In this document: piece after piece, positions 51,960-64,000 of the stretch
How the letters are laid out: each line of letters opens with the position of its first letter
How positions within the stretch are numbered: the first letter of the stretch is position 1
Assembly: GCA_018873245.2 (NCBI GenBank)
Contig: JAEMBT020000008.1
Coordinates: 124,001-188,000 of the forward strand
Reading direction: 5' to 3'
DNA from: Archegozetes longisetosus
Taxonomy: Eukaryota; Arthropoda; Arachnida; Sarcoptiformes; Trhypochthoniidae
Length of the DNA stretch: 64,000 nt
The notes under the pieces: model-generated
Seen by the model: the letters and a program-made list of their open reading frames with translations, nothing else
The model's database searches: none
What the model was told of the DNA's origin: nothing
Program-made: the position numbers and the translations under genes

Positions 51960-54900
51960 TCACAATTATCTAAACTGATCTAGTAAATAATAATTATTAT
52001 TGAAATCATAGAAAAAATGACTAAATTTGAAACCAATCACATCTTCTTAAGCTTATTGATAGATGAACCATCCAACAATTACAATTAAATTGTTAATCAA
52101 ACTCATTAGAGATATAAAAAATGACTGACTGTCACCAAATTTAAGGGAATATTTTATCTTAGATTCGAGACTAAACAAGTTCTCTTTCAATCTTTCAGTA
52201 TCAGAACTGATAGATCTTATTATGTGGAAATCGTTTGCTACAAAACAATAGGTACATCTGTAGCTTCAAGTTTAAATATTTGAACTAATCATAACTATTG
52301 ATATTTGAGACACAAAGTCCAGAAATACTCAATAAAAATATCCAACGAGACATGAAAACGATTTTAAGAGAAATCAAAACGCTGTATGAGTTGAGTGCTG
52401 TCTCAATAATCAATTTTAACAGACTGAAAAACCACAAGACTTGAGATTGATTAACATTTATAACTATTTGATTGACTTGAATTCAATTTTTAAATAGAAT
52501 GTAAAGTAAAACTTACACTAAAGTGATGTTCACAACTTTTCCCAAAAATGTTTCTTTTATTCGTACTAATCAAATGATAGCAATACTACCATTACAGAGT
52601 GTTATATAACATGTCACACCTGGAAGAATATGAAAATAATTGCACAAAGCGAACATCATTGCAAGATCATAGTAATTAGTTGGTTCATACTCTTAAGATT
52701 GTTTTACTTGTAATTGATACACTTGAAAAGAGTTCCCATTTTGAGTTAATGTATTACATTTACTGTTAGTAAATGCAAAATTTCGACTCTAGTTTTGACC
52801 CATTTTCAGTTAACTGATAAATCGAGTTACAACAAAAGCTTTACTTACTTCAATTCTATTATACTTTAAAGTTTATCTCTTACAGAAAATGAGATATCTT
52901 AAATTAATTTAGTTTATTTAAATGAACAATTTTCTTTTTGTTATTACATTTTCTTAAGATAGTTTGTGCAATCCTTTCTAAATTTATTGGAGCAGAACTA
53001 ACCGCTAATTGTAAAGACTTCACTTTAAAGTTTTTCTAGAAGTTCTTCAAGTAACTTCATTTGTTATCATAAGAGCCGTTACTTTTCCGAACTAAAAGTC
53101 CTGAAAATTCGGTTGCAAAATCGGAAAAATCGGTAAAACTTAGCAACATTTTTCGAAACACATCTTAAGGCTTATTTCATCCTTTTATGATTTTAATTTT
53201 TTTTTGAAAGTTTAATTTAGCTATTCAAAATTCGTACTTACACATCTACCACACTTTGATTAAACTGGGCAAATCAAGAAATGTTGCGATTTTTGAGACC
53301 AAATTTCTAGTCAGAGAAACTTTATAAAAACTTTCGAACAAAATATTGAAATCTCGAATTAAAAGCAAAGGTAAACAGTCAAAAAAGGTTGCATATGAAT
53401 TTCATAACTTTCCATGAAAGCGAATAAATTTCGAAAAATTGAAGGTCCCAGGTAATTCAGAGAATTAAAAAAGGTGTGAAATTTTGAACTTTTCGAAACT
53501 TGCATGCATACTCATATACTCATTTTCTCGTTATTTCATGATCCGCGTTTATTTCTTAGTTTTCAATAGTTCTAGGCTATAGAAAAACTCAGGTTTCCCA
53601 CAAAGTCACATCTATGGTTATCATATTATTATAAATCTGATTCTGGTTCCCAGTAATAAAAAACTTTATGATGTCCTCTGGTTTATGTTAATCGAAAGAT
53701 AATGATAAGATGTTTAATGGTGCGTTTTCTTGAAGAATATTCTTTACAATCTTCAATAAGTTCCCTCATCTGTTACAAGTTTTAATTTTGCCTCTTGTAT
53801 TTTCCGATTATATATTGTATATTTACCAGAACCTCGCTGAGAATATAAATCAAACAAAACATGATACTTGTGAGTTGTTATTAATTATTCTTAAAATAAA
53901 GTTCTTATGTTTCAATTCATTAAAAGAATGAATTCCACTATCACAGACTACATAAAGTTTTACCAGATCCATTTTAGACTAGGAACTTGAAATCAGTTTA
54001 TTAACTATTGACTCATTCGATTGAGTTCAATATCTGATGAATTCTTGTAGAAGAGCATAGCTTTGATTCTGAGTGACTATCTGAGCGCTTATCGTGGCCC
54101 AAATAGCTGTGGCCTTCACGAATAATTACAATTTTGAGATCTCAGTAGCTTATTTGAAAATGAATGCAGCTGAATAAATAATCGTAACATTAAATATTGT
54201 TACGTAATACTTTAATAAAGTCCAAATCATATTAATATTTTACAAGAACGTGTTTGTTGTTGAGTACTTCAAAATATTTTGAATTTCTGTTCCACCAAAA
54301 TGTTTCAAACCAACTAATTTTGATCTACTTTTTTCAACAATAACAAGCTAAAATTACCTGCGAGTTAATTAAAGCTCATTGTCTCTTTCTCCGAATGGAG
54401 ATTAGGTTCAAATAAAGAGCTCCGTTATATTTATCGCATTGTTTTATAAATAAGTTATTCACGTGAATGAACATCTAGTGTAGCACGCATTACGTGGTAA
54501 TTACGTCAACTACACTATAATTATTAAGTCAGAAGGAGTTAACTTAACATTGAAATTTCGAGATCAAAATTCAAACCTTTATACAGTGACTGATTTTTAC
54601 TGGCGATTTCATGTGTTAGAATGATTTTTAAAAATTCAAAAAGTTTTAGAAAATCTGCATTATTCAAAGTGATCTGCTCTCGCGAGTTCATGTTATGGTA
54701 ATCGGTTCAGGTCAACCATATTAACAATGGATCAATGGGTCGAGCAATGGATCACCCTAAACAAATATATTTTCAATTTTTGTTATTTTAATACATGTTT
54801 TGTATAGTAGTAGACTAGAGGAACAACTATAAAAAACTTGCAGTTTCGATCATAGAATGTTCGGCCAATAAGTTATGTGGCTCTCAAATTCGAGTGGTTT

Positions 54901-55965
54901 AAAAAACGTTTCAAACATATTTTACTTAATCAGAACTTACAACTGCAACAGATGTGATCAAATTTATTAAAATAATATTTTTTGTTGTTCGATGTTGTCA
55001 CAACCTCACGCTTATATTTCAAGTCGAATGAGCAAAATTAATCAAATTTGTTTGAGACGCTATTAAAATTGACTTCTGAATAAAGTCTTACGAATACCGA
55101 TTTTAAAACACGCCAACATTAAAATAAAGGGATTCGTTTCATTTTATATATTCTATTAATATTACATGTAATATTTTCACTTACTAAGCCGATAAAGGAT
55201 CCCAAGCACTTGAAAAACTTTAAATCTATGTATAATCGAACCATGCTTAGCCCCAGATACGAAACACGAGAACGACTTAAACTCAATTTTGCTTCATGCT
55301 TCAATTTCGTATAGTGTTCTACTTTAAGTAGCAAGTTACTAGCTAAGATTTATGCGGTATACCCAAACAATCAATTTTATACAAAAATAAGACCATCGAT
55401 CTATCTATATGTTTATGTTTACAACTTTAAATAATTTATTAGCTTAATAGTTATAACAAGTGCAAAATAAATAGTGAGTTCTCTATAGTTAGTATCTTTT
55501 TAGAGTATACCAGTACTTCTGATTTCTTTTCAGCTCAAACTATAACTGCTTAATATCTCACTCAAATTGGGTTCTATGCTAAATAATGTAACTTATAATG
55601 AGTATAAACTCTTTGTTATATTAACTGATCAAAATTATACAAACTAAGCATTTCAAATGGCTATAAGTTAAATTTATTTCAATAAACAATTGGAGATGAG
55701 ATATTGAACTTTATGAAACAACATTTTAGTCTATGTTATTGATTGATCTAACAATCACAAAATCCAATATTAATTATCTATTATTATGATTTGATTTGAG
55801 TGACTTATGTTTTCTAAATTGCATTATCCATTCAATTAGAATTACAAACTATACTTTTGATATTAAACGACGGGAATGTGTAACTTAAATAGAATATATG
55901 TTTACTTTAACCCAATTGAAAACTTCAATAAATAAAGATTTGCAAAAAAATCATTCAATAGATTA
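51960..55965. other. 4 kb intergenic
   Basis: No gene recognised. Short tracts around 53100-53500 (TTCGAAA/TTTCGAA words) hint at old repeats but no ends could be drawn. Confidence 0.4.
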
Positions 55966-55971
55966 AAACAG

Positions 55972-56379
55972 TTATCCGTAATAATTCGAGACTGGAGAGT
56001 AGCCTGAATACGCCATATAAGGTAGCGGTGTATATGTTGAATGCGGGTAACTACCAGCCATTGTTGGGTAAGCGGACGGATGATAACTTGACATATGACC
56101 GTATGAATTCAACGACTGAGCGTAAGGATAGGCTGAATAGAGTGCTGGAGACATCATCGAACTGGACATCGACAGAGGTGAATAATTTGGATATAACGAA
56201 GACATGGCTGAGGAATACGGAGAATACATAAGCGAACTGTAAGGAGAACTGTATAATGAAGGATAACTCGATGACTTGCTCACGGAAGAGTCACTTGATT
56301 GACCGGATGATTTTCCAGTGAACAGTATCACAATTGCTACGATAATTGTTCGCAGAACATTTGTATCAATTACTTCCAT
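55972..56379 (-). CDS. Secreted Ser/Tyr/Pro-rich low-complexity protein (135 aa)
   Basis: Starts MEVIDTNVLRTIIVAIVILF followed by TGKSSGQ, a signal peptide or anchor. The rest is almost only Ser, Tyr, Pro, Met and Ala in SSPYSS, YSPYSS, SLYPNYSPL and YPHSTYTPLPYMAYSG-type repeats, ending SNYYG. There are no Cys. Tyr- and Ser-rich repeats of this kind occur in chorion, cuticle, silk and cement proteins, where Tyr can cross-link. One exon is enough; no family assigned. No TATA box is obvious. Confidence 0.68.
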   Translation of the reverse strand: MEVIDTNVLRTIIVAIVILFTGKSSGQSSDSSVSKSSSYPSLYSSPYSSLMYSPYSSAMSSLYPNYSPLSMSSSMMSPALYSAYPYAQSLNSYGHMSSYHPSAYPTMAGSYPHSTYTPLPYMAYSGYSPVSNYYG

Positions 56380-56384
56380 TTTGG

Positions 56385-59300
56385 GATCTTCTCAATGATT
56401 ACAAAAACTTTTCTAAAGTAATTATATTAAATTTACAGTATATTATACTTTCAAATCGCATTCGAATGAAACAATCATTACATTTTGTTTGAAATTTGCA
56501 AAACTTTCGAATAGATCTGTTTGAACAAGCATCTCAAAAATAATGTGTCATTTTTAGAATTAGTATTTTAAAGGATAGTAAAGCGAAAAAAGTGTTTAAT
56601 AGATTAAATAATAAATGTTAAAATAAGGCAATTATTACAAACAAAAAGTGATTGAAATAATTCATACCGACACTTTTCAGAACACTATTACTGCCAAAAA
56701 TGCAACGAACGCTACTTGACGAATACCAAGTTCAAGTTTAACACTCAGTATGAAGTGTTGGACTATTTATAACAATACTTTTTATACTTTACAATTATGT
56801 GTGTCAATGATTTGATGACAGGAATGATGTGCTTGAGCGACAGCGGCCCATATATTAGCATTTCTCATGAAAAATGTTTCATTCGTTTCCCTTTAGATAC
56901 GTTCAAATTGGCCCAATGTTTCAAATTTTGAGTTAATGTGGACAAACTTTTAAATCATGAAAGTCGTTAACAAATGATTTGCTTCTTTTTTGCCATAGTC
57001 TACGAATTAATGATAAAATTAATAAAACACATATAAAGTATCATTCAAACGTTATTGAACTTTAAGAAACCGAATTTATTGATGTATGAATACATTTATA
57101 TTCGTTCTTCTAGTGTCCTGATTCTCGCCATTCATATGAGACAATTTGCTAATGATTTATTGATTATTTCATACAACTTAGTCTACGCTCGAGGTATGAA
57201 CACAGTTGATCTCATAAAAATAAATTTATGGTGTATCATAATCAGCAGCCAACATGAAAAATTTTTGATCCGTTTAGAAAATCACTTCATTCCAATTACG
57301 AAATACGAAACAGAAGTATTATTGTACAGAAATGTACGAAAGGTTTTTGTATCTGAATGCAACTTTTATTTGCTCAAGTAATAAATACAATTCTATACAT
57401 TCATTTTTATATAGATTATATTAAAAACTAGAATTTTCAATCGAATTAATTGTTTGATTAATTTTATAAGAATGCTCTAACAATTTTTCACTCTGATGTT
57501 GAAGAACGCGCTCATACGAGTGCTGGCAGCAACTCAAACTCAAGTTTTAGGCCTAAGCTAACAGAAGTTGAACAATTGTTACTGTTGCAGGTTACCCTCG
57601 GTTATAAACCAGACAAAATCCGTAGTGGCAGACTAAACACTATTTGTTTAAGAGAAATGGCTAAAAGCGTCAGATTTGTCTTTTGTCGGACAGGCTTTAA
57701 CCTGAGCAGCTAAGCCTTTTCTTATCATAAACCTTTAAAATGAACTAAAAGCTAATTAAAATAAGCAAATCACTAGTATTTAAGTAAGAATATGAGTTTT
57801 ATCAGAAAATGTTATTGGTAGCTTTGCGCACGTCTTCTTCATATAGAATTTTGACAAATAATTTATTTGGTTATAAAAGTGAATCGAAAGGGTTCATTTA
57901 ATTAAGTAGCGTTCCCAATTATGAGTCAAATTTTTTCATTAAAAAACCGCTAATTGTATAATTCGGCCCTTATTATTAAGTGAAAAATGACACAATGAGC
58001 AACAAATTTTTGTAAGTTTGATTAGGTTAAGTTGGGGTTAGTTGAGTTGATTTAAGTTAAGTTTGGATGTAATAAGCTCTGACGTGACCTAAGTCACTCC
58101 ATCGATATGACAGAACCGTCTGTAGAGATACTCCAAGAAACTCTTTTATCAAAAGATAGTTTTATAAAGGTTTTCCCACGCTACTTTGCATTTTTATCAG
58201 AACTATTCCACGACTCTTATAGGGGTCCAAATGTTGGAAATGAGCACTTCCGGAAATACGGCTATTCCCAATATTTTGAAATTTTTTTGGTGTTTTGGCA
58301 TTTCTCCGTGAGTAATTGGTGAGTAATAGGTAACTGGTATATCAGGTTAGGTTAGATTAGAGTTGTGATGACTTTTCATTGCCTTGTTTTGTGGACAATT
58401 TCATTAATCCCCTATCTTTTAGTTAGAGTTTGAAATTATACCTTTTCTAATTATTGATTTGCCCCATTTAAGACTATTCGAAATGTGTTCACCATACTCG
58501 AATACATCAAAATATCTTACTTTTGTAACATTTTTTATGGACCTGTTTTATACTATCGCCCGTTTGTTATCTTCGACTATTACAAAGCTGAATAACTTTT
58601 GCGGTCGATTCCAAAATAGTTCGTATTTATCAATCTCAAATAGATAAACATCATTTGATAAACTTGAGGCTTCGACAGCTTACGAAGATTAGTATTCATT
58701 TTTATTATATGGAATCAATCACTAGTTCACAATTTTTCAACCATAGATTTTGATTCGTACTAATGAAAAAGATATGACATAAAACTATGGCTTCAAGTGT
58801 CTGATAGCTTTAAAAACTGCTTTTATAAAAGTAATGCGAGTCAATCTAATTAAGTGACAATCACTCTGCGACTTAATTATTGCTTTCCTTATTCACATCA
58901 GTTTTTTCTATCAATAAGCAATCAGTTGTGATTGTTTTAAAATGAATGTCTTATCCCTATTATCTTATCGGACCGAACCACAGATCAATCCAGGGTCAGT
59001 AAATCAATTTTTGGAATGAACTGCACATTTATCAAGTTAAAGTAATTGAGTTGTGGCCCAAACTTATATTCTTAGCATTACAACATTTTACCAAAGTATG
59101 TAATTCCATATGATCTATTCCTTTGCCCAATATTTTTCGCACAATGTTTTTCGATTCATTTTCAAGTCATTTGATTCTGTTTTTAACTGTAATTATGACA
59201 AATTTTTGCTAAAATAACTAAACATCAGTTGATTTGTTTAAAGAAACACACGATATGAAACAATGTGGGTAATAAAACAACAAACTAAAAAAATCTATAT

Positions 59301-62300
59301 CAATTTAGTTGTATTTGAGTGCAGATTATTTTGTTCAAACTTTCAGTTAATGGTCAGATTCTTTCTATTTTTACACAAAACGAATAAATGACATCGAGGG
59401 ACACAAACTGTAATATATTCGATGACAAGTCATACACTCAATGTACTCGACATTCGCTTCGAATTGTCTAAAACTAACGGAAAAGTCTTAACCCGACAGG
59501 CTTTATCTAGCGTTCAATCGTAGATAAGGTTTTTCTCAAGTAAACACTGTGTTAAATTGAGATGAAAATCAATTTGCTTGAGATTATGCATATAATTATA
59601 GACCCATACGTTTAATTATGATTATTTGCAATATCTTATTAACTCCTAACTGACATTTAAATGACATTAAGATATTATTTAAAGTCAAATCCAAAATAAT
59701 TAGTCTGGAAAATTGGCATTACTTATGAGTTAATTATTACGAGAGGTAATTCATTCATAATCAATAAAGTAAACAGTTTTAGCTTATAGATCCGTGATTT
59801 TTCGATCGCAGTTGTAATTGAGCCGTAATCACGGCTTATTCACTTATTTACTGACGTTACGCACCTCATAACATTTGGATCAAAACAAATTCAGTGTCAT
59901 TTGTCAAAATGCACAGATATTCCATTTGCATGATTGCACATCATTTAAAAACATTAGCACTTTAACTAAATTAGTATTGAACTGTTTGAAGCTCCAATAC
60001 CTCTGTCAGGTGATTACTAGTGCTAACTTTTGCTTAAATAAAAATCATACTTCTAAACTTGAAACAAAGTGCCCGCTCAAAAGTTAGACACACTTCAAAT
60101 GAACGAAAATTTAATTGATTAAAAAATGTCCAATTAATGTCTTTAATTATTGCCCATAATTGTATTTCCTCATCAAGCTAATTATTTTTACCATCTATAT
60201 ACATTTTTTACTTAAATTTTGTTTGATACAATCGATTTCGTCGATTTTTCAATTGCAATTAATTGATTCGAATATTAAAAATGAGTTTTAATATATAAAC
60301 TACTTTCTTTTTGCTGAACTACATTTTAAATTATACTTCGCAAATAGAATCTAAACTTTATAGCGCTCAAGACTTCGGAAAATTAAGGGCCAAGGGTCTC
60401 TCTGAGCTAATTATAACCAAAAGAGTCACTGCGACAATTAAGAATTAGTTTGAAAGTTGTCTGCAAGATTTTTGATTGATTTAATTGCTTGAAAAGCTTT
60501 AATGACTCTTCTAAGAGTAATACTTTATTGCACTGAATTGCATCAAAGTAAGTATGAGATTACATTAATTGTTATATCAGTTTAGATTAATACAGATTAT
60601 TGTTGTAATCATACCTTTCAGGGCTTTGCTTTAATTAGATTGAATCAACATTACTCGTGCTGTCAGACATACAAATAATTTAGTTACTTTTGAATAGTAT
60701 GATAATTTTGAGTCATTTCAGTCAACAATTGAGCCTTTTGAAAGTTATGCAAATTTTGTGAGCAATAGAGATTAGATAAAGCTGCCTAATAGTATTTCAT
60801 TTTTAGACTATTTTATTCAACAATAATAGCTGTTTCAATAATACTGTATAGGTAAACACTAATCGACAAATAAACTTTCAAATATTATAGAGCGGTTGCG
60901 AGACATTCATTACAACAATAAAGAGTATGTCAATAATGAAATCGATGTGCAATAATAGGGATAAAAACTTAGACAATTCTATGATTTCAAATTTATTTTT
61001 GTTAATCACCTTTGTGGGTATCAAAAATCCTAAAGTCTTATCTGAATAATAAAATTAGCATAAAAATTTTGAATTTTATTTTTGAACAAAGGAAATACTA
61101 GCTGCTAAAAAACTGACTAAGGGCAATCAAGATACTATTACAATAATCAGTATGATTTGCCAAAACTGATTGTCAGACACAACGATAGAAAGTAAGAAAC
61201 TATACGATCATTTTATTTGACACCAGTTAAAAAGTAGGGTCTAATGAAAGACAAGACTGCAATCCATGAATACCATGTGCAATCATTTAGAAAACACGAG
61301 AAAAGCAAAAATTTTGAAGCAGAAACTATTGAGAGGAGCAAATTCGATCGATAGCAATCAAAATAAACTTATCGCCAAGTTATTCACTTGCTTTTGATTA
61401 TTTTCAATGAAAGCGTGTTTCATCTGTTTGTTGAGTTGTTCGTTTATATCTGTCAGTTGAAAAGTTTGGTTACATTTTGGTCCCAAAATCAATGCTTAAT
61501 TTCTTAGATTCGATTGAACGCATCACCAGCATAAGTATATATTTAATAGCAAATTCAATTAAGGTTAGAGATTGTTTCGTAAATGATCATTTTTTACTAG
61601 AGGCAAACACTCTATTAATTATTTAAAATGCCATTTCACTCTTCATTAGATTGACAACCAGTGCATACATTTTCAGTGATCTCATTTATTATTTTTCGTG
61701 CCTCTAGTTTTTAGTCTTATAATACGGTTAGTTTAGATTGTACTCACTCAATACAATAGTTCTTATTAATTCATTTATTTTAGATTCAAGTTGATCTCAC
61801 TTCTCGTTCATTTATGTTTGATAAGCAGTAAAAATTGAATTGTCTCTATAAACTTAATTATTACTTTACTATAAATTGTAATTACTTTTACTCAGTTAAG
61901 GCTAAAAGTGAACTTTTCAAGTTGTCTTTAATGATGAGCAAGTGAAACAACAATAAAATCAGTCTAGAAAACAATTAATATCCAAATACAATGATTGAAT
62001 GGATTGTTAGCTCAGCTTTTCCTATTAAACACATTCATTCATACTTGAAATATAAGATAAAAAATTGTCCGATTGCATTTCATGTGAAAAGAAGATAGAA
62101 CTAAACATTTATATCTAAAAAAAGTAGTCAGTGTTGTTCAATTTGATAAATTGATTGTAATTCAAATATTTAAAACATTATATTTTTATCTGTGCAGAAC
62201 ATGAAGTTTGACTAAACTTAATAAATTATTCATAATTGAAAGAAACGAATACTCTGGTGGTGCCTACGTGTCGTATTTGATCACAAGACTTACGAATACG

Positions 62301-62935
62301 AGTTTCATTGAGCATAAAAATATAAAATAACTTTACACATCATTTTTATGATCACAAGACTAACTTTCGATTTAAAGCGCAATAAAACAGCCAATAATGA
62401 AAAGGATTCTTCGCATTCAAACAAAATGTTCACTTGTTATAACTTGTATTTAAGATTATTATATTTAGGTCATTGAAATTTTGTTTAAATGCAAAATAAC
62501 TTACAGTTCATGTGTAAAAGTTTAACGAACAAGTGCTAACTTTAAAAGTTAATGATAAGTTTGCTTATAAAATATGCATAAATAAGTTCATTGTGACTGC
62601 ACGTGAGAAAAAATAATGATTAATTGGCAAGTTATTCAATACTGATGGCGCCAATTCAAAATTATCTCTCATAAACCAAAACAACTTATTGAATACCAAG
62701 TATGTTTCAATGTCATTTCCAGAATCCAATCTCTTTCACATTCTATTGAACGCCCACTGATATGATGATCATATCGTTATTTGTATTTGCAATTCATTAA
62801 TAAAAACAAATTGATTGTGCATTTGTTGAGCTGCACTTGACTATTGTTTTTTAGGAGTACATGTTAACTTCACAATTGATTTATAATAGCAATAAAAGCT
62901 TTTCAATATAAATATCAAAAACATCAGGTCAACAA
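56385..62935. other. 6.5 kb with no convincing gene
   Basis: Several ORFs of 60-108 codons (57055-57381, 58107-58322, 58459-58647, 59875-60087) lack family similarity and splice context. TTAGG-like words occur at 58023 (GATTAGGTTAAG) and 58345 (GGTTAGGTTAGATTAG). CGACAGGCTTTA at about 59494 resembles GGACAGGCTTTAAC at 57690, possibly an old repeat. Confidence 0.4.
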
Positions 62936-62938
62936 AAC

Positions 62939-63328
62939 TATAGTAGGGAGCAAAAAAATCTGCCGCATGTTCTTAAGTAATTACTAGACAACAGTAAGAG
63001 ATTCAAAAGCTATTTTTATCCTGTTATAAGTGGTAGATTAATGAATGACAAAACTGATCGCTTTATTATGTGACTATTGGCCATAATGCACATTTCTATA
63101 CGACGTGGAAGACAGTCAAAATACGACTTGAGAAAGTCCGGTTCAAGTCCATCTCATATCTTTTGAATTTCTCGTATTCATTCACTTAATGTTCTCAATT
63201 CATTTTCAATAATATTCAGCAAGTTTTTAAATAATGCACAAGAATTGGGATTAATTTAAAAGTTTATTAAACACATTAGAAACAGAGTAAATGAAAGCAA
63301 GCGGCAGATTTTTATGCTCCCTACTATA
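62939..63328 (-). mobile_element. Tc1/mariner deletion derivative with intact inverted ends
   Basis: Terminal repeats of about 28 bp: 62939-62966 begins TATAGTAGGGAGCAAAAA and 63301-63328 ends its inverted copy TTTTATGCTCCCTACTATA, both including the TA target. On the minus strand the interior (about 63220-63075) translates to the C-terminus of a Tc1 transposase: ENELRTLSE, IREIQK, DGLEPDFLKSYFDCLPRRIE and MCIMANSH, with two stops. The N-terminal and most of the catalytic coding part are deleted. Mobility, if any, would need a transposase from elsewhere. Confidence 0.85.
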
Positions 63329-63437
63329 ACTCTTGAATTTCTCAAAATCTATACAAAATTCACGTTTCAAATATTGTTATAAATGGTTGTTAATGTATGT
63401 GCTTTGAACTTGTATCATATTATGCTGTTTGTGCTGT

Positions 63438-63697
63438 TTTGTGCTCAGTGGCGAAGCCAGTAGAGGCCGAGGGGGCCTAGGCCTCCTCAACTCAAATCTG
63501 AAAACCCCCAAACTAGTTATTAAGTGAAAACAAAAACTTATTTTAATAGAATTGAACTATACTGAAGCTTCAATGACTACCAGAGTATTGCTGTCTCAGA
63601 ATTGTATTGATTAGGCATTAAAATTGATACTTTTTATTTGGCTTTAAATTTGTTGCTCCCTCACTCAAAAATTTCTACCTTCACCACTGTTTGTGCT
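63438..63697. mobile_element. Second hAT-type MITE with perfect 8-bp target duplication
   Basis: The element at 63446-63689 (244 bp) begins CAGTGGCGAAGCCAG and ends in the inverted CTACCTTCACCACTG. It is flanked by TTTGTGCT at 63438-63445 and 63690-63697. GGGGGCCTAGGCCTCC lies just inside the left end. No coding sequence. The terminal sequence differs from the MITE at 32603, so this is another hAT subfamily. Confidence 0.88.
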
Positions 63698-63699
63698 TC

Positions 63700-64000
63700 T
63701 CTCACCATTATTGGTTAGGTTTAATTATAATAAGGCTTGGAGCAGGGCTATAACCATCTGTAGCCTAACCATAGATTTTGATTACTTATAGGTATCTGGT
63801 CTGTTTTAATCACTTTGTTTCAAATTGAAGATTTGCAGCAAAAATATGAATCGAAATGTTGAACATTATTCAATTATTCAAGTTTGAGTTGATAGTATGC
63901 CCAAATTGTAGGTCTACAGTTTTTACGCCAATTATAGTTCTAAAATAATAATATTATTACTAATGAGTGATTTCTCTTATATTTCACTGATTATTCATTA
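63700..64000. other. Window end, no feature seen
   Basis: AT-rich sequence without a recognised feature. Confidence 0.4.

Noticed and set aside
57055..57381. 108-codon plus-strand ORF
   Set aside because: Starts at TTG, has no family similarity, and lies in AT-rich DNA where such length is expected.
58107..58322. 71-codon plus-strand ORF
   Set aside because: No recognised family and no splice or promoter support.

Overview
The window is AT-rich nuclear DNA from a eukaryote, most likely an arthropod and possibly a mite or other chelicerate (inference). The signs are short coding exons split by GT-AG introns, TATA boxes and AATAAA signals around genes, a eukaryotic tRNA gene, a short tract of the arthropod telomere motif TTAGG, and decayed Tigger, Tc1 and hAT DNA transposons. 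There is no operon, prophage or CRISPR structure. Exon models below were assembled by hand from splice signals, reading phase and conserved motifs.

Layout. 0-5.3 kb: a frameshifted Tigger/pogo transposon cut by the window edge, an orphan exon of a sugar-transporter-like MFS gene, a perfect-looking hairpin, and a ~1 kb inverted-repeat element. 5.9 kb: tRNA-Ala(CGC). 7.2-9.9 kb: two divergent glycine-rich secreted protein genes. 10.1-11.7 kb: a six-exon rhodopsin-family peptide-type GPCR on the minus strand, followed by a second Tigger remnant. 14.1-26.5 kb: three tandem plus-strand MFSD4/NaGLT1-like MFS transporter genes with conserved intron phases. 26.6-27.6 kb: a minus-strand glucocerebrosidase (GH30) pseudogene, tail-to-tail with the third transporter. 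28.8 kb: interstitial TTAGG tract. 31.2-32.2 kb: a CIB-type EF-hand gene (minus). 32.6 kb: an hAT MITE with a perfect 8-bp target duplication. 34-36 kb: a small membrane protein ORF and a four-exon secreted cysteine-bearing protein. 39.7-45.2 kb: a complete 13-exon AHCYL (IRBIT-like) gene. 46.9-56.4 kb: small secreted, low-complexity protein genes, including a possible divergent pair sharing a TATA palindrome, plus a large fold-back element. 56.4-64 kb: almost no coding signal; near the end a Tc1/mariner deletion derivative and a second hAT MITE with perfect target duplication.

The genes do not form one pathway. The recurring themes are local duplication (MFS cluster), small secreted Gly/Ser/Tyr/Pro-rich products typical of arthropod cuticle, silk or defence secretions, and heavy seeding by small non-autonomous DNA transposons. 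I found no convincing new multi-gene system. The items most worth checking are the decayed GBA gene, the transporter cluster with a GC-AG intron, the two-codon terminal exon of AHCYL, the unusual GPCR motifs, and the possible shared bidirectional TATA box.
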